NCBI RefSeq assembly: GCF_008704395.1
Contig: NZ_CP023695.1
Coordinates: 5,022,001 to 5,086,000, forward strand
DNA length: 64,000 nt
Origin: Streptomyces alboniger
GTDB taxonomy: Bacteria; Actinomycetota; Actinomycetes; Streptomycetales; Streptomycetaceae
Direction of reading: 5' to 3'
Positions 1-9,911 of the stretch are shown one piece after another. Both the position numbers and the translations under genes were made by a program. Positions within the stretch are counted from its first letter, which is position 1. The number at the start of each line of letters is the position of its first letter. A model generated the notes under the pieces. It worked only from the letters and a program-made list of their open reading frames with translations, made no database searches and was not told the origin of the DNA.

Positions 1-1788
1 GTCAAGATTCCCGTCATCGTCTACCGCGAAGACGGGCACAACGACGTGCGCACACAACTGGCCGACGCTTGCCATCTGCGCAAGGTGAAGGAGGAGACCA
101 CGCGGGATTGGGCTGAGAGGAATGGGCGGCCCATGGTCAACCCAGTCCTCTTCGTGGTCTGCCAGAGCATTGAGGAAGCCACCGAGAGCGCCGCGATCCT
201 GGCTGGCCCGGGATTCATCGACGAACCCGGCGCGGTGTTGCAGATCACCTCCGGCAGCAAGGATGACGCGCTCGAAGCTCTCGCCGGCATCGAGGAGCCC
301 GACTCTCCGGTGCGGGCCGTGGTTTCCGTCGATATGTTGAAGGAGGGATGGGACGTCAAGAACATCAGCGTGATCGTTGCGCGACGTGCTCTCGCTTCTC
401 AGACCCTCACTGAGCAGATCCTTGGCCGCGGTCTTCGGCTTCCTTACGGCGAGCGCGTCGGATTCTCGATGGTCGACTGCGTCGACATCATTGCTCACGA
501 GTCGTACCGGAGGCTTCTGGACTCGAAGGAAGCCCTTCTGGAGCACACCCTTCCGCAGAGGGCGGAGACAGGCGGGACTCCGGGCGCTGGCACGAGCATC
601 GCAACCACGTCTGGTGGTGAACGCTCTCTGCCCGCTTACCGTGAGACCGAGACGCAAGGGATGCTGACGTTCACCGCCGAGGCCCCTGTCCGGGATGGCG
701 GGTTCGGCACCGAGGCATCCGAGGCGGTCTACCTCGGTATGGCCGACATGGAACATCGGCTTGCGGAAGCTGGGGTGGAGAAGGAGAAGGCCCAGCAGGT
801 CATGAAGCCTGCGGAAGGGGCACCGCCCATTACGTTCCCCAGTAAGCGCCTGTTGGAGAAGCCGGACACCTACAGCTTGGCCTTCGTCAACTCCGAAGCT
901 GTGGCCGAGAAGGGGAAGGTGTTCAAGCACGAGATAGAGGTGGAGCTGAAGCGCAAGGCGCTGAACGCTTCGCGTGGGCTTGACGGCACCGTGACCGTGG
1001 AAGCGCAGGACCAGAAGTCCGCCGTGGCGACTCAGCGTAGCTGGCCGATCTCGAAGGTCAGGGAGGACCTGGAAGAGCGGATTCTCAATCTTCCGCAGTT
1101 GAAGCTCACGGCTGACGAGGTCGAGGCCGCGCAGGAGCTTGTGCATACGTTCCTCGGCGCGGCGATCGAGGTTGATGCAGAGGACAGCACGCCTTGGGAA
1201 GAGGCTCGTGCGGAGCTGGCTCTGACGCAGTTGGAGAGGCTTGTGGTCTCCAGCTTCAAGCAGAAGCTCGCAACGGTCGAGCACGAGATCGTGAAGGTGA
1301 CTGTCCCGCCTCCTGCCCAGCCGTGGCCGGGGCAGACGATGCCTCAGATGCAGATGACCGACAAGGTGATCCGGGGCATGGGGTATACGGGCTGGGGTAG
1401 CTCGATTCTGCCGGTCGTTCATTTCGACGCGCTGTCCACCGAAGTCAAGCTGGCCAGGCTGATGGATGTCAGCCCCAAGGTCGAGTGGTGGCTGCGGCTT
1501 GAGTCGCAGAGCGGCACCTTCATCCAGCTCGACAATGGCGCTCGCTACTTCCCGGACTTCATCGCCATAGACAAAGACGGTGTGCACTGGCTCGTCGAGG
1601 GCAAGTCCAACGCCGAGTCTTCCAGCGAATCGGTCCTTGCGAAGAAGGCCGCCGCTGTGTCGTGGGCGAAGGAAGTGACCGAACTTAAGCAGTTCGGGAC
1701 TTGGAAGTACCTGTTCGCCACCGAGGAACATCTGAGCCAGTCGAACAGCTGGGACACTCTACTGACCGTCACTGGTGCCCGAGGGTAG
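1..1788 (+). CDS. Type III restriction enzyme subunit R, C-terminal part (5' truncated by window)
   Basis: The frame is open from base 1, so the gene starts outside the window. The visible 595 residues look like the second RecA-like half of an SF2 helicase followed by a nuclease. A motif-VI-like segment QILGRGLRLPYG lies near residue 140. A PD-(D/E)XK core follows near residues 518-540: YFPDF, then WLVEGKS. This order is that of type III Res subunits, which translocate on DNA and cut it when the partner Mod methylase meets unmodified sites. No Mod gene is visible; it would have to lie to the left. The next gene downstream is a pseudogene. Helicase plus nuclease is seen directly; assignment to the type III family is from motif order and overall resemblance. 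Confidence 0.8.
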   Translation, partial: VKIPVIVYREDGHNDVRTQLADACHLRKVKEETTRDWAERNGRPMVNPVLFVVCQSIEEATESAAILAGPGFIDEPGAVLQITSGSKDDALEALAGIEEPDSPVRAVVSVDMLKEGWDVKNISVIVARRALASQTLTEQILGRGLRLPYGERVGFSMVDCVDIIAHESYRRLLDSKEALLEHTLPQRAETGGTPGAGTSIATTSGGERSLPAYRETETQGMLTFTAEAPVRDGGFGTEASEAVYLGMADMEHRLAEAGVEKEKAQQVMKPAEGAPPITFPSKRLLEKPDTYSLAFVNSEAVAEKGKVFKHEIEVELKRKALNASRGLDGTVTVEAQDQKSAVATQRSWPISKVREDLEERILNLPQLKLTADEVEAAQELVHTFLGAAIEVDAEDSTPWEEARAELALTQLERLVVSSFKQKLATVEHEIVKVTVPPPAQPWPGQTMPQMQMTDKVIRGMGYTGWGSSILPVVHFDALSTEVKLARLMDVSPKVEWWLRLESQSGTFIQLDNGARYFPDFIAIDKDGVHWLVEGKSNAESSSESVLAKKAAAVSWAKEVTELKQFGTWKYLFATEEHLSQSNSWDTLLTVTGARG

Positions 1789-2477
1789 AAATGGATGACG
1801 GCGGAGGAGCCCCAGCCGTTCAGACTGGGGTTCTTCCGTGGCGGCTATCGACGGGCGATCTTCTGCTCATGTGGCGACAACGGCCTGTCAAGGGACAGCA
1901 AGCGTCGCAATCGTCATCCAGTACCGATGCGTTGATCGCAACACGGCGCTCCTTACGGAGCAGCTGGAACATCCTCAACGGCGGCGCGTAGCCTAGATCA
2001 ACAACGTGTGCGCAGCGAGGTCGAGGATGTGGGTCGTGTCAGCGGCCACTATGCGATCAGCGGCGAACGGAAGTCTGGCGGCGGCGCAGCCGCCGGACTG
2101 TGGCGAGCATGGCGTATAGGCGCTTCGAACTCATCGGTCCCTTTAGGGGCCGCCTTCGCGTCGTCCGCTGCGTGATGTGGGCACGACAGCACCCTGCGTA
2201 GCGATCGTAGTAACGTGCTGTCGGCCCCGGAAGGGGCCGCTGCCTCGAGGTAACCTCCGAAGTGGGCGGCCCTCCGGCTGCCCTGCTCACCGTTGTTTCG
2301 CACCTCCGCTGCGCTATGGGGGACGCTACGCGCCCCGCCACGTTTCGCCGCTGATCAGCGCAAGCTTTGGTCGGCCCCCATGGGGCCGCTCCGCCGCTGC
2401 TTTCTGCGCCGCTGGCTCGGCGCCTTGGGCCGTGGAACAACCCCTTCATGTGATTCAACGTGTGACTGGACCGGTAC
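1789..2477 (+). other. Intergenic stretch with GGCCCC/GGGGCC palindromes, no supported gene
   Basis: No reading frame here has family resemblance; the open frames are GC-driven. It follows the restriction gene and leads into a decayed ATPase gene. The only structure I see is a set of short palindromes, listed separately. Confidence 0.5.
2135..2388. repeat. Three dispersed GGCCCC/GGGGCC hairpins
   Basis: Short imperfect palindromes of the same pattern occur at 2135-2153, 2222-2239 and 2372-2388. Each reads roughly CGGCCCC, a two- to four-base centre, then GGGGCCG. Their spacing is about 87 and 150 bp. They may be remnants of an intergenic repeat family or transcription terminators; no transposase is present. 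Confidence 0.4.
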
Positions 2478-3741
2478 CGCACGAGCCACTCGGGGGCCGT
2501 AACCCCGTGACCGAGCGTGCCGACTTTGCCGCAATCCTCAAGCAGTCGTTGCTGCCGGGGGTGGAGTTGGTCGCGGGCTTCCAGGCGCAGGACTGGAACC
2601 AGGCCCTACGCTCCCTGGCGCTCGCGGTGCCCGATGACGCACCCAGCATCGCAGTGATCGACGAGGTGTCCTGGCTGGTCGAGCAGGATCAGGAATTTCG
2701 AGGGCGCACTCCAAACTGTCTGGGATCGTCATCTGCCTTCCAAGCCCGTTCTGCTGCTGCCGACTGGCAGCGATACATCGGTGATGAAAGCACTACAGTC
2801 CTACGGGCACCACTTCTTCGGCCGGGCGGCGAAAATGACCGTCCACCCGCTGAATCTGGCAGACGCGCGGGCCATGACCGAGCTCGACGATGCGGGGGAA
2901 GTCGACGCCCAGTTGATCACCGGTGGATTCGCCGAGATCGCGCAGTCATGGCGGCCGGGTTTCGGGCGTTCGGACTTCTTGCAGGCTTCGGTTTCCAATC
3001 CGCTTTCCTCGCTATTGGTGGGCGGCGCAGTGTCCCTGCCGGGCGATTTCCCCGAGGCTTCGCACTCACGGGCCGTACTGGAAGCGGTTGGCAGTGGTGA
3101 GCGTACGTCCAGTGCGATCGCAGCCCAGGCGGGCGCGTCAACGCGCTACCGTCCGGCACGCATTCCCTGCTACTGGCCATGTTGCAGGCCAAGCGGTCCT
3201 GGACGCTGATCTCCCGCTGTCCACCAAACGGGACGCGAGGAACAAGCGTTACCGGATCGCCGACCCGTACCTGCGGTTCCGGCTGGCGTTCTTGTTGCGC
3301 GTGATCCCGCTCATCGAGCGCGGCCGTGGTGACTTGGCGTTGGAACGGATTGAGCGGTCGTGGACCACTTGGCGCGTTCGAGCGGTCGAGCCGCTGATCC
3401 GCGAATCCCTGCTGCGTCTGATGGCCAACGACGAGTGGCCTGAGACCGAGGCCATCGGCGGTTGGTGGAACCGTCAGAACAACCCGAGATCGACCTCGTC
3501 GGGTCATACCGCGAGCCGGTGGCCAGGCAGGTGCACTTCGTCGGGTCGGTCAAAGTGGCTGGAGAACCAGCCGTTTGGCCGTCACGAGTACGACGCCTTG
3601 GTGCGTGACGTGTTGGATGTGCCTGGCGCCGGCCCGGATACTCCACTGGTCGCGGTCTCCCGCTGCGGGGTGGCGGGTAATCTGCCACATTCCGCTCACT
3701 GGGGACCGGAAGATCTTGTGCGCACATGGCAGCCCCGGTAG
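2478..3741 (+). pseudogene. Frameshifted ATP-binding protein of the DUF234 (archaeal-type ATPase) family
   Basis: Pieces of one protein are spread over all three forward frames. Frame A holds a Walker B-like IAVIDEVSWLVEQ near 2655. Frame B continues with DRHLPSKPVLLLPTGSDTSV and SYGHHFFGRAAKM (about 2700-3130). A third frame holds RYRIADPYLRFRLAFLL and the DUF234-like end WLENQPFGRHEYDAL to 3741. The first shift sits near 2696-2698, where GAATTTC seems to carry an extra T; more lie near 3130-3210, 3488 and 3554. The Walker A part is not recognisable, so the 5' end is lost or unclear. Intact relatives are AAA-like ATPases with a C-terminal winged-helix/nuclease-like domain. It is probably dead; a cluster of sequencing errors is the alternative. 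Confidence 0.7.
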
Positions 3742-3979
3742 TCGCCGCACGGCCATGTCCAGCTTCCCGTGCCGGGCGCGATGGGTTCGGCGGTAGGTAC
3801 GCCACCGCCGGATCTGGCCCACTGGGTTAACACTCTTACCTCAAGAACCATTGGCATCGGTATGCGCCTCCTCCGCGCCCCGCGCCCTTGTATGAGCGCT
3901 CCCCTCTCCTATCGTTCCGGCCGATGCTGTGGGACGGTGATGAAGCATCGCAAAGGGCTACAGCCTGGAGGGGGACGAT

Positions 3980-6900
3980 GTGCCGAAGGACTGGATCCGG
4001 GATCTCGTGGCGAACTTCGGAGCCGAATGCAGGGCAGGCCTGAGATTTAGTGACACTGAGGCATCGATCAGCCCTCCAGTGAAGAAGCTCGTAGAGGCAT
4101 TCGGTTCACGCTGGAAGTTGAACTCCCGCCTGCATCCCGAATTTCCTCTCCCAGAAGCGAGAGTTCGGCCCGACTACGCCGTGGAGAGCGGAGGGCGTGT
4201 CACTGGCTTTCTGGAGTTGAAGGCACCGAGCCACGACATCACGCCAGATGGTTTTACGAAACGTGACCGCGAGCAGTGGGATTTCATGCGGCAGCTTCCC
4301 AATGTCCTCTACACCAACGGACACACGTGGTGCTTGTACCGAGGTGGTCGACTTCCCCTACGGACAGTTCGGTTCGAAGGTGATCTGTACCGGTCCGGCA
4401 ACCGGCTGCGCACGGCTGATTCGGATGGCGCCGCGTTGCGGGACCTGCTGCGCGATTTCCTCGGGTGGCAACCTGAACAGATCACCACCGTTCGTCGCTT
4501 GGTGACGTCCATGGCTCCACTGTGCCAATACCTTCGAGCGGAGGTATTGGAGCAACTCGACATCGAGCGACGGCTGCCAGAGCGCGCGCCGGCTCGGCGA
4601 CGTGTCCACAAGCCCTTCACCGCGCTCGCTCATCACTGGGGAAAGGTCCTCCTCCCATCGACCGATGGGCAGGACCCAGATCGAATCTTCGCCGACCGTT
4701 ACACGCAGACCGTCGCCTTTGCTTTGCTGCTTGCCCGTACCGAAGGACTGCATTTGGCAGGGCGCGATCTCGCAGCAGTGGCAAGTGAGTTGCAAGTCGA
4801 AAACACGGTCATGGGTCGCGCCCTGCAACTGCTGACGGAGAGGGTGGACACCGAGTTCTCCCGGCGTCTCAACACCTTGGTCCAAGTGGTGGACGCCGTC
4901 GACTGGAAGGCGATCACGAAGCAGCGCCCAGACGCTCACGTGCATCTCTACGAAGACTTCCTGGAGGAGTACGACCCCAAGCTGCGTAGACGTTCCGGTA
5001 CCTACTACACCCCTCCGCGGCTCGTCCGTTCGATGGTCCGCTTCACCGACACCGTGCTGCGTACCCGACTCGAATGCGCGGAGGGCTTCGCCGACGGCCG
5101 GGTTACCGTCATCGATCCGGCGATGGGAACGGGGACTTTCCTCAGTGAAATCATCGATACGGTCGCCGAGCAGCGTGCCCGACGGGGGCAAGGTTTCCGT
5201 GGCGAAGCGGTCGAGCAGTTGGCAGGGCGACTCATAGGGTTCGAGCGGCAGATGGCGGCCTACGCGGTCGCGCAGATGAGGATCACCCAGACCCTTCGTG
5301 AGCAGGACACCCGTACGCGCCTGGATGACCTGCGACTTCACCTTGCCGACACCCTTGCAGACCCCTACGAGAGATCCTCACTCTTCGCATTCCTGCCTGC
5401 TGACGACGCATTGGTCGAGAACAGCCGACAAGCGGACTGGATCAAGCGGGAACAGCAAGTGACCGTCGTGATCGGCAATCCACCGGATCGTGAGAGGGCT
5501 GAAGGCGAGGGAGGGTGGGTGGAGGCGGGGTCGGAGAAGGAAGGTATCGCACCTCTCCTCGATGCCTTTCGGCTTCGAGGGAGAAGTGGCACTCAGGAGA
5601 ATAAGCTCAAGAATCTCTATGTATATTTCTGGCGCTGGGCCACCTATAAAGTATTCGACCAGCACCGCCCGAAATCGCACCGAGGAATCGTCGCCTTCAT
5701 CAGCACCGCGGGCTTCCTGAGTGGCCCGGGATTCCGAGGCATGCGGGAATATCTACGCCGTACGTGCTCGGAGGGTTGGATCATAGATCTCAGCCCGGAA
5801 GGTATCCGGCCTCCTGTGCCGACACGCCTCTTCCCTGGAGTTCAACAGCAGCTCACGATCGCCGTGTTCGTTCGCGCTGAGAGTGATGAGTCACCAGCCG
5901 ACATTCGATATGTCGCTCTAGAGGGCACGGGCGAGCAGAAGTTCGCGAAGCTGGAAGCCCTTACTCCCGACAGTGCGCAATGGCGCCCCGTGCGTTCAGC
6001 TGCCCAGGATCCCTTTACACCCGCAGCGGAGGGTGATTGGGACAGCTATCCAGCGCTAGGTGACCTATTGCCGTGGTCGGTGCCCGGCGTGCTGCCGAAG
6101 CGTACGTGGGTCTATTCCACGGACAAAGACACGCTGCGAGATCGATGGCAGAGGCTCGCTGCGGAGAGGGACGTCGAGGAGAAGCGCTCGCTGTTCCGGG
6201 AGACGCACAGTCGAACCATCGACCGGAAGGTGCACCCTCTGCCTGGATCCGGGGTGCAGAGACAGTCGATGATGGAAAGTTCCCCTGTCTGCCCTGAACC
6301 GGTACCAGTCGCCTATCGCCCATTCGATCGGCAGTGGGTTATTCCAGACAACAGGGTGCTTGATAGAAGTTCACCGGACCTGTGGGAGAGCCGGATTCCG
6401 GACCAGTTGCGAGTAGTTGAGCAACATTCCAGAAAGTTCGGCCCTGGGCCTGCTGTGATCTTCTCGACTCTGTTGCCCGACCATCATTGCTTCGATGGCA
6501 GAGGTGGTCGGGTTCTGTCCCTTCTTCAGAAGGATGGCACGCCCAATGTGGCCCCCGGTCTGCTCCAGCACCTGACCAACTCCTATGGCTCCCAGAAGGT
6601 CTCCGCGATGAATCTGGCTGCGTACATTGCAGCCGTCACTGCCCATCCCGACTTCACATCACGGTTCGGGGACGAACTGACTACGCGCGGTGTTCGAGTT
6701 CCGCTCACGGGTGATGCCGCTCTGTGGTCGGAAGCGCTCTCTATCGGCAGGACCGTGATCTGGGCCTCGACCTTTGGCGAACGTTTCGTCGATCCGCAGG
6801 ATGGGCGGCCCCGGGGCGCTGGCCAGGTCTGGGAAACGGCACTGCCGACCGTCACGTATCGCAAGCAGGTCGGTAGACATGAGTTGCCCGAGCGATTCCA

Positions 6901-7429
6901 TTACGATCCCGACCGTCTCGAGCTGCGTCTCGGTAGTGGTGTCTTCGGACCGGTATCGCCTGGAGTGCGTGGGTACCAGGTCGGCGGGCAGAACGTACTT
7001 GACGGCTGGCTTCGGCGGCGAAGCGGTCCCCTGTCACCCAAGGCGGGCAGTGAGCTGGACCGTATACGCCCGAACCATTGGCTCCCTTCTTGGAGTGAAG
7101 AACTCCAACATGTACTGGCAGTTTTGTGGCACCTGGTCGAGGCGCAGCCCGCTCAATCCCTTTTGCTCGCCCGCATCCTTGGTTCCCCACTGATCAGTGT
7201 GGATGAGCTTCTCAGGCGCGGAGTCCTTCCCGTACCCGAACGCGCTCGCCGTTCAGCTCCGGCTCCCATACGTGACCAAACCATCCCAGGGACTGAGGGC
7301 ATCGAACTGCGGGAGCCGCATGCAGTCAGACCGATCGAGCCGCGGGAGGACACTCCGGTGGCAGATCCATCCCTACGGCCACATAGGAGCAGGGAACCCG
7401 GCAGTAATCGGGCGTACCGGAAGCCATAG
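3980..7429 (+). CDS. Type ISP/IIG-like restriction-modification protein (N6-adenine methylase plus nuclease)
   Basis: This 1149-residue protein combines a nuclease-like N terminus with an adenine methyltransferase. The N terminus has a PD-(D/E)XK pattern, RPDYAV then FLELKAP (residues about 54-82). The SAM-binding motif I DPAMGTGTFL is near residues 378-387. The catalytic motif IV region reads IGNPPDRERA near residues 498-507. The usual motif is NPPY or NPPF, so the aromatic residue is replaced or deleted, which could weaken methylation. The C terminus resembles the target-recognition part of ISP-type enzymes; no helicase domain is visible. The GTG start is supported by GGAGGGGGA 4-13 bases upstream. 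It stands alone in its orientation beside the type III remnant, so this end is a defence island. Confidence 0.75.
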   Translation: MPKDWIRDLVANFGAECRAGLRFSDTEASISPPVKKLVEAFGSRWKLNSRLHPEFPLPEARVRPDYAVESGGRVTGFLELKAPSHDITPDGFTKRDREQWDFMRQLPNVLYTNGHTWCLYRGGRLPLRTVRFEGDLYRSGNRLRTADSDGAALRDLLRDFLGWQPEQITTVRRLVTSMAPLCQYLRAEVLEQLDIERRLPERAPARRRVHKPFTALAHHWGKVLLPSTDGQDPDRIFADRYTQTVAFALLLARTEGLHLAGRDLAAVASELQVENTVMGRALQLLTERVDTEFSRRLNTLVQVVDAVDWKAITKQRPDAHVHLYEDFLEEYDPKLRRRSGTYYTPPRLVRSMVRFTDTVLRTRLECAEGFADGRVTVIDPAMGTGTFLSEIIDTVAEQRARRGQGFRGEAVEQLAGRLIGFERQMAAYAVAQMRITQTLREQDTRTRLDDLRLHLADTLADPYERSSLFAFLPADDALVENSRQADWIKREQQVTVVIGNPPDRERAEGEGGWVEAGSEKEGIAPLLDAFRLRGRSGTQENKLKNLYVYFWRWATYKVFDQHRPKSHRGIVAFISTAGFLSGPGFRGMREYLRRTCSEGWIIDLSPEGIRPPVPTRLFPGVQQQLTIAVFVRAESDESPADIRYVALEGTGEQKFAKLEALTPDSAQWRPVRSAAQDPFTPAAEGDWDSYPALGDLLPWSVPGVLPKRTWVYSTDKDTLRDRWQRLAAERDVEEKRSLFRETHSRTIDRKVHPLPGSGVQRQSMMESSPVCPEPVPVAYRPFDRQWVIPDNRVLDRSSPDLWESRIPDQLRVVEQHSRKFGPGPAVIFSTLLPDHHCFDGRGGRVLSLLQKDGTPNVAPGLLQHLTNSYGSQKVSAMNLAAYIAAVTAHPDFTSRFGDELTTRGVRVPLTGDAALWSEALSIGRTVIWASTFGERFVDPQDGRPRGAGQVWETALPTVTYRKQVGRHELPERFHYDPDRLELRLGSGVFGPVSPGVRGYQVGGQNVLDGWLRRRSGPLSPKAGSELDRIRPNHWLPSWSEELQHVLAVLWHLVEAQPAQSLLLARILGSPLISVDELLRRGVLPVPERARRSAPAPIRDQTIPGTEGIELREPHAVRPIEPREDTPVADPSLRPHRSREPGSNRAYRKP

Positions 7430-8017
7430 CCGGCCACAGGGTGATGGGGGCGTGAGCCCTTATTTCGGGTGGAGGGTCGGGGCATGAGGTGACTGATTGG
7501 TCCGGTTCTCTCTGGCGGGGAGCCCACAGGTGGCCTGCTGAGGCGGGTTGTGAGCCCCAGGCCTCGAAGCTGGGCACACCAGTACGCGATCGAGGCGGCG
7601 GTCGCCGAGGTCGTCCTGCGACAGCGCCGCGCCGTGGTCGTGTGGTCTCTCTGTGGGGGCGCGTGGTTCGGGTGTGAGGGTGTTAGGCGACGTATGAGCT
7701 GGAGGGTTGTGCTCCTTGTTCGTGCGTGGGGTGGGGGAATATCTATGGTCGCCGGGTGAGGCTTTAATGGTTCGGGCGGGGAGTGTGTTTGGCTTGGGGG
7801 GTTGAGTGTAATTATTTGTCGTACGCCTCGGGCTTCAGCGTGCTATTGTCGATCCCAGTTGCAGTTGTGGTTCCCAAAAACTTGAACGCCCTTCGTCGGG
7901 ATTTTTGGACGTGGGAAGCGTTTTTTATTTCCGGTTGTTCTCCGGGCGGGGCATCATCGCGGCGACCCGGTATCCGTGACGTACGGGTCCGGTGTACTGC
8001 CCCAAGGGAGATACGAC
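7430..8017 (+). other. Intergenic region and cold-shock gene leader
   Basis: No supported coding region occurs between the restriction gene and the cold-shock gene. Base composition drops towards AT in 7780-7930, as expected for a promoter and long 5' leader of a csp gene. I cannot assign the promoter securely. Confidence 0.45.
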
Positions 8018-8221
8018 ATGGCATCCGGCACTGTGAAGTGGTTCAACGCGGCCAAGGGTTTCGGCTTCATCGAGCAGGACGGTGGCGGCGCCGATGTGTT
8101 CGCCCACTTCTCGAACATCGCCGCCCAGGGCTTCCGTGAGCTGCTCGAAGGTCAGAAGGTCACCTTCGACATCATGCCGAGTCAGAAGGGTCCGACGGCC
8201 GAGAATATTATTCCCGTCTGA
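8018..8221 (+). CDS. Cold-shock domain protein (CspA family)
   Basis: A 67-residue single cold-shock domain that binds single-stranded RNA and DNA and acts as an RNA chaperone. It opens with [21 protein letters not shown], in which RNP1 is KGFGFI (residues 14-19), and RNP2 is DVFAHF (about 26-31). The ATG is preceded by AAGGGAG at good spacing. A strong terminator follows at 8240. The DEAD-box helicase gene lies just downstream, a common cold-adaptation pairing in Streptomyces. Confidence 0.93.
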   Translation: MASGTVKWFNAAKGFGFIEQDGGGADVFAHFSNIAAQGFRELLEGQKVTFDIMPSQKGPTAENIIPV

Positions 8222-8239
8222 CGCTTTAGTGAACTTCGT

Positions 8240-8277
8240 AGCTGGGGCCCGCATCCCTCGGGGTGCGGGCCCCAGCT
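8240..8277 (+). terminator. Hairpin terminator after the cold-shock gene
   Basis: A 14-bp perfect stem (8240-8253 with 8264-8277) rich in GGGCCC encloses a 10-base loop, 19 bases after the cold-shock stop codon. There is no clear U-tract, as is usual in Streptomyces. Confidence 0.8.
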
Positions 8278-8349
8278 GCGAGCATTTCCTTTTTCTGTTC
8301 TCTTCGGTCCGTTCTTGTAATTCCCTGCGCTGATCTTCCGCTGCGAGAA

Positions 8350-8376
8350 TTCCTTGATACGTGCCGTATCAAGGAA
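8350..8376 (+). promoter_or_regulatory. 12-bp hairpin overlapping the Shine-Dalgarno of the helicase gene
   Basis: TTCCTTGATACG (8350-8361) and CGTATCAAGGAA (8365-8376) form a perfect inverted repeat with a 3-base loop. The right arm contains the AAGGAA part of the ribosome binding site of the helicase start at 8385. In RNA it would hide the site; in DNA it could be an operator. Either fits a cold-regulated gene. Confidence 0.55.
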
Positions 8377-8384
8377 GGTTCTGA

Positions 8385-9860
8385 ATGAACCCCGCACGTA
8401 CGAACGATCGCTCATCCCGCGCCCGCAGCCGTACCGGAGCGCCCAGCCGTACCGGAGCGCCCAGCCGCTCGGGTGGCCCGAGCCGCGGCGGTGGCTACGG
8501 CCGGCGGTCCGCTGCGGCCTCTGCCGAGTTCGCTCCGCCGAAGACCATCACTCCCGCGCTGCCCGCCGTCGAGGCGTTCGCCGACCTCGACATGCCCGAG
8601 CGGCTGCACGCCTCGCTCGCCGCGCAGGGCATGCGCGTCCCGTTCCCGATCCAGGGCGCGACCCTGCCCAACTCCCTCGCGGGCCGCGACGTCCTCGGCC
8701 GCGGGCGCACCGGTTCGGGCAAGACCCTCGCGTTCGGTCTGGCCCTGCTGGCCCGCACCGCCGGACAGCGGGCCGAGCCCTGCCAGCCGCTGGCCCTGGT
8801 CCTCGTACCTACACGCGAACTGGCACAGCAGGTGACCGACGCGCTCACCCCCTACGCCCGCTCGGTGAGCCTGCGCCTCGCCACCGTCGTCGGCGGAATG
8901 CCGATCAGCAGGCAGGTCAGCTCGGTGCGCCGTGGTGCCGAGGTCGTCGTCGCGACGCCGGGCCGCCTCAAGGACCTCATCGACCGGGGCGAGTGCCGGC
9001 TGAACCAGGTCGCGATCACCGTCCTCGACGAGGCCGACCAGATGGCCGACATGGGCTTCATGCCCCAGGTCACCGCGCTCCTGGACCAGGTGCGGCCCGA
9101 AGGACAGCGGATGCTGTTCTCGGCCACCCTGGATCGCAACGTCGACCTGCTGGTGCGCCGCTACCTCACCGACCCGGTCGTCCACTCCGTCGACCCCTCC
9201 GCGGGCGCGGTCACGACCATGGAGCACCACGTCCTGCACGTCCACGGCGCAGACAAGCACCGGACGACGACCGAGATCGCGGCGCGCGAAGGCCGGGTGA
9301 TCATGTTCCTGGACACCAAGCACGGCGTCGACCGGCTGACGCAGGACCTGCTGAACAGCGGGGTGCGGGCCGCCGCCCTGCACGGCGGTAAGTCGCAGCC
9401 GCAGCGCACCCGGACCCTGGCCCAGTTCAAGACGGGGCACGTCACCGTGCTCGTCGCGACGAACGTCGCGGCACGCGGCATCCACGTCGACAACCTCGAC
9501 CTCGTCGTCAACGTGGACCCGCCGACCGACCCCAAGGACTACCTCCACCGCGGCGGCCGCACCGCGCGAGCCGGGGAGTCCGGCAGCGTCGTCACCCTGG
9601 TCACCCCGGGCCAGCGCCGCGACATGACCCGCCTCATGGCCGCCGCCGGCATCGTCCCCCAGGCCACCCAGGTGCGCTCCGGCGAAGAGGCGCTCAGCCG
9701 GATCACCGGCGCCCAGGCTCCCTCCGGCGTCCCCGTGACGATCACCGCGCCGGTGACCGAGCGGCGTAAGCGCGGTGCCGCCTCCCGCGGCCGGCGCAGC
9801 CCCGCCTCGGCCTCCCGGCGCGCGATCGTGCGCCAGACCACTTTCGACGCGGCGGCCTGA
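8385..9860 (+). CDS. DEAD-box ATP-dependent RNA helicase
   Basis: A 491-residue RNA helicase, probably unwinding structured RNA at low temperature. Motifs run in order: Q-motif region PFPIQGATLP (about 85-94), Walker A GRTGSGKT (about 107-114), PTRELAQQ, TPGR, Walker B DEAD (about 215), SAT, and the C-terminal HRGGRTARAGESG (motif VI, about 385-397). Basic low-complexity tails at both ends (RTGAPSRTGAPSR near residue 16; KRGAASRGRRSP near 465) probably bind RNA. The ATG follows AAGGAAGG, which sits inside a hairpin. Neighbours are a cold-shock protein upstream and a CBS-domain protein downstream. Confidence 0.93.
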   Translation: MNPARTNDRSSRARSRTGAPSRTGAPSRSGGPSRGGGYGRRSAAASAEFAPPKTITPALPAVEAFADLDMPERLHASLAAQGMRVPFPIQGATLPNSLAGRDVLGRGRTGSGKTLAFGLALLARTAGQRAEPCQPLALVLVPTRELAQQVTDALTPYARSVSLRLATVVGGMPISRQVSSVRRGAEVVVATPGRLKDLIDRGECRLNQVAITVLDEADQMADMGFMPQVTALLDQVRPEGQRMLFSATLDRNVDLLVRRYLTDPVVHSVDPSAGAVTTMEHHVLHVHGADKHRTTTEIAAREGRVIMFLDTKHGVDRLTQDLLNSGVRAAALHGGKSQPQRTRTLAQFKTGHVTVLVATNVAARGIHVDNLDLVVNVDPPTDPKDYLHRGGRTARAGESGSVVTLVTPGQRRDMTRLMAAAGIVPQATQVRSGEEALSRITGAQAPSGVPVTITAPVTERRKRGAASRGRRSPASASRRAIVRQTTFDAAA

Positions 9861-9911
9861 CCAGCCCGCTTCGTGATCAGGAAGTTGACCCATCTTCGCA
9901 GGAGGCACCTT

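Noticed and set aside
7489..7759. Small forward frames in the cold-shock leader
   Set aside because: Arg/Gly/Val-rich composition, no ribosome site, no similarity; treated as non-coding.
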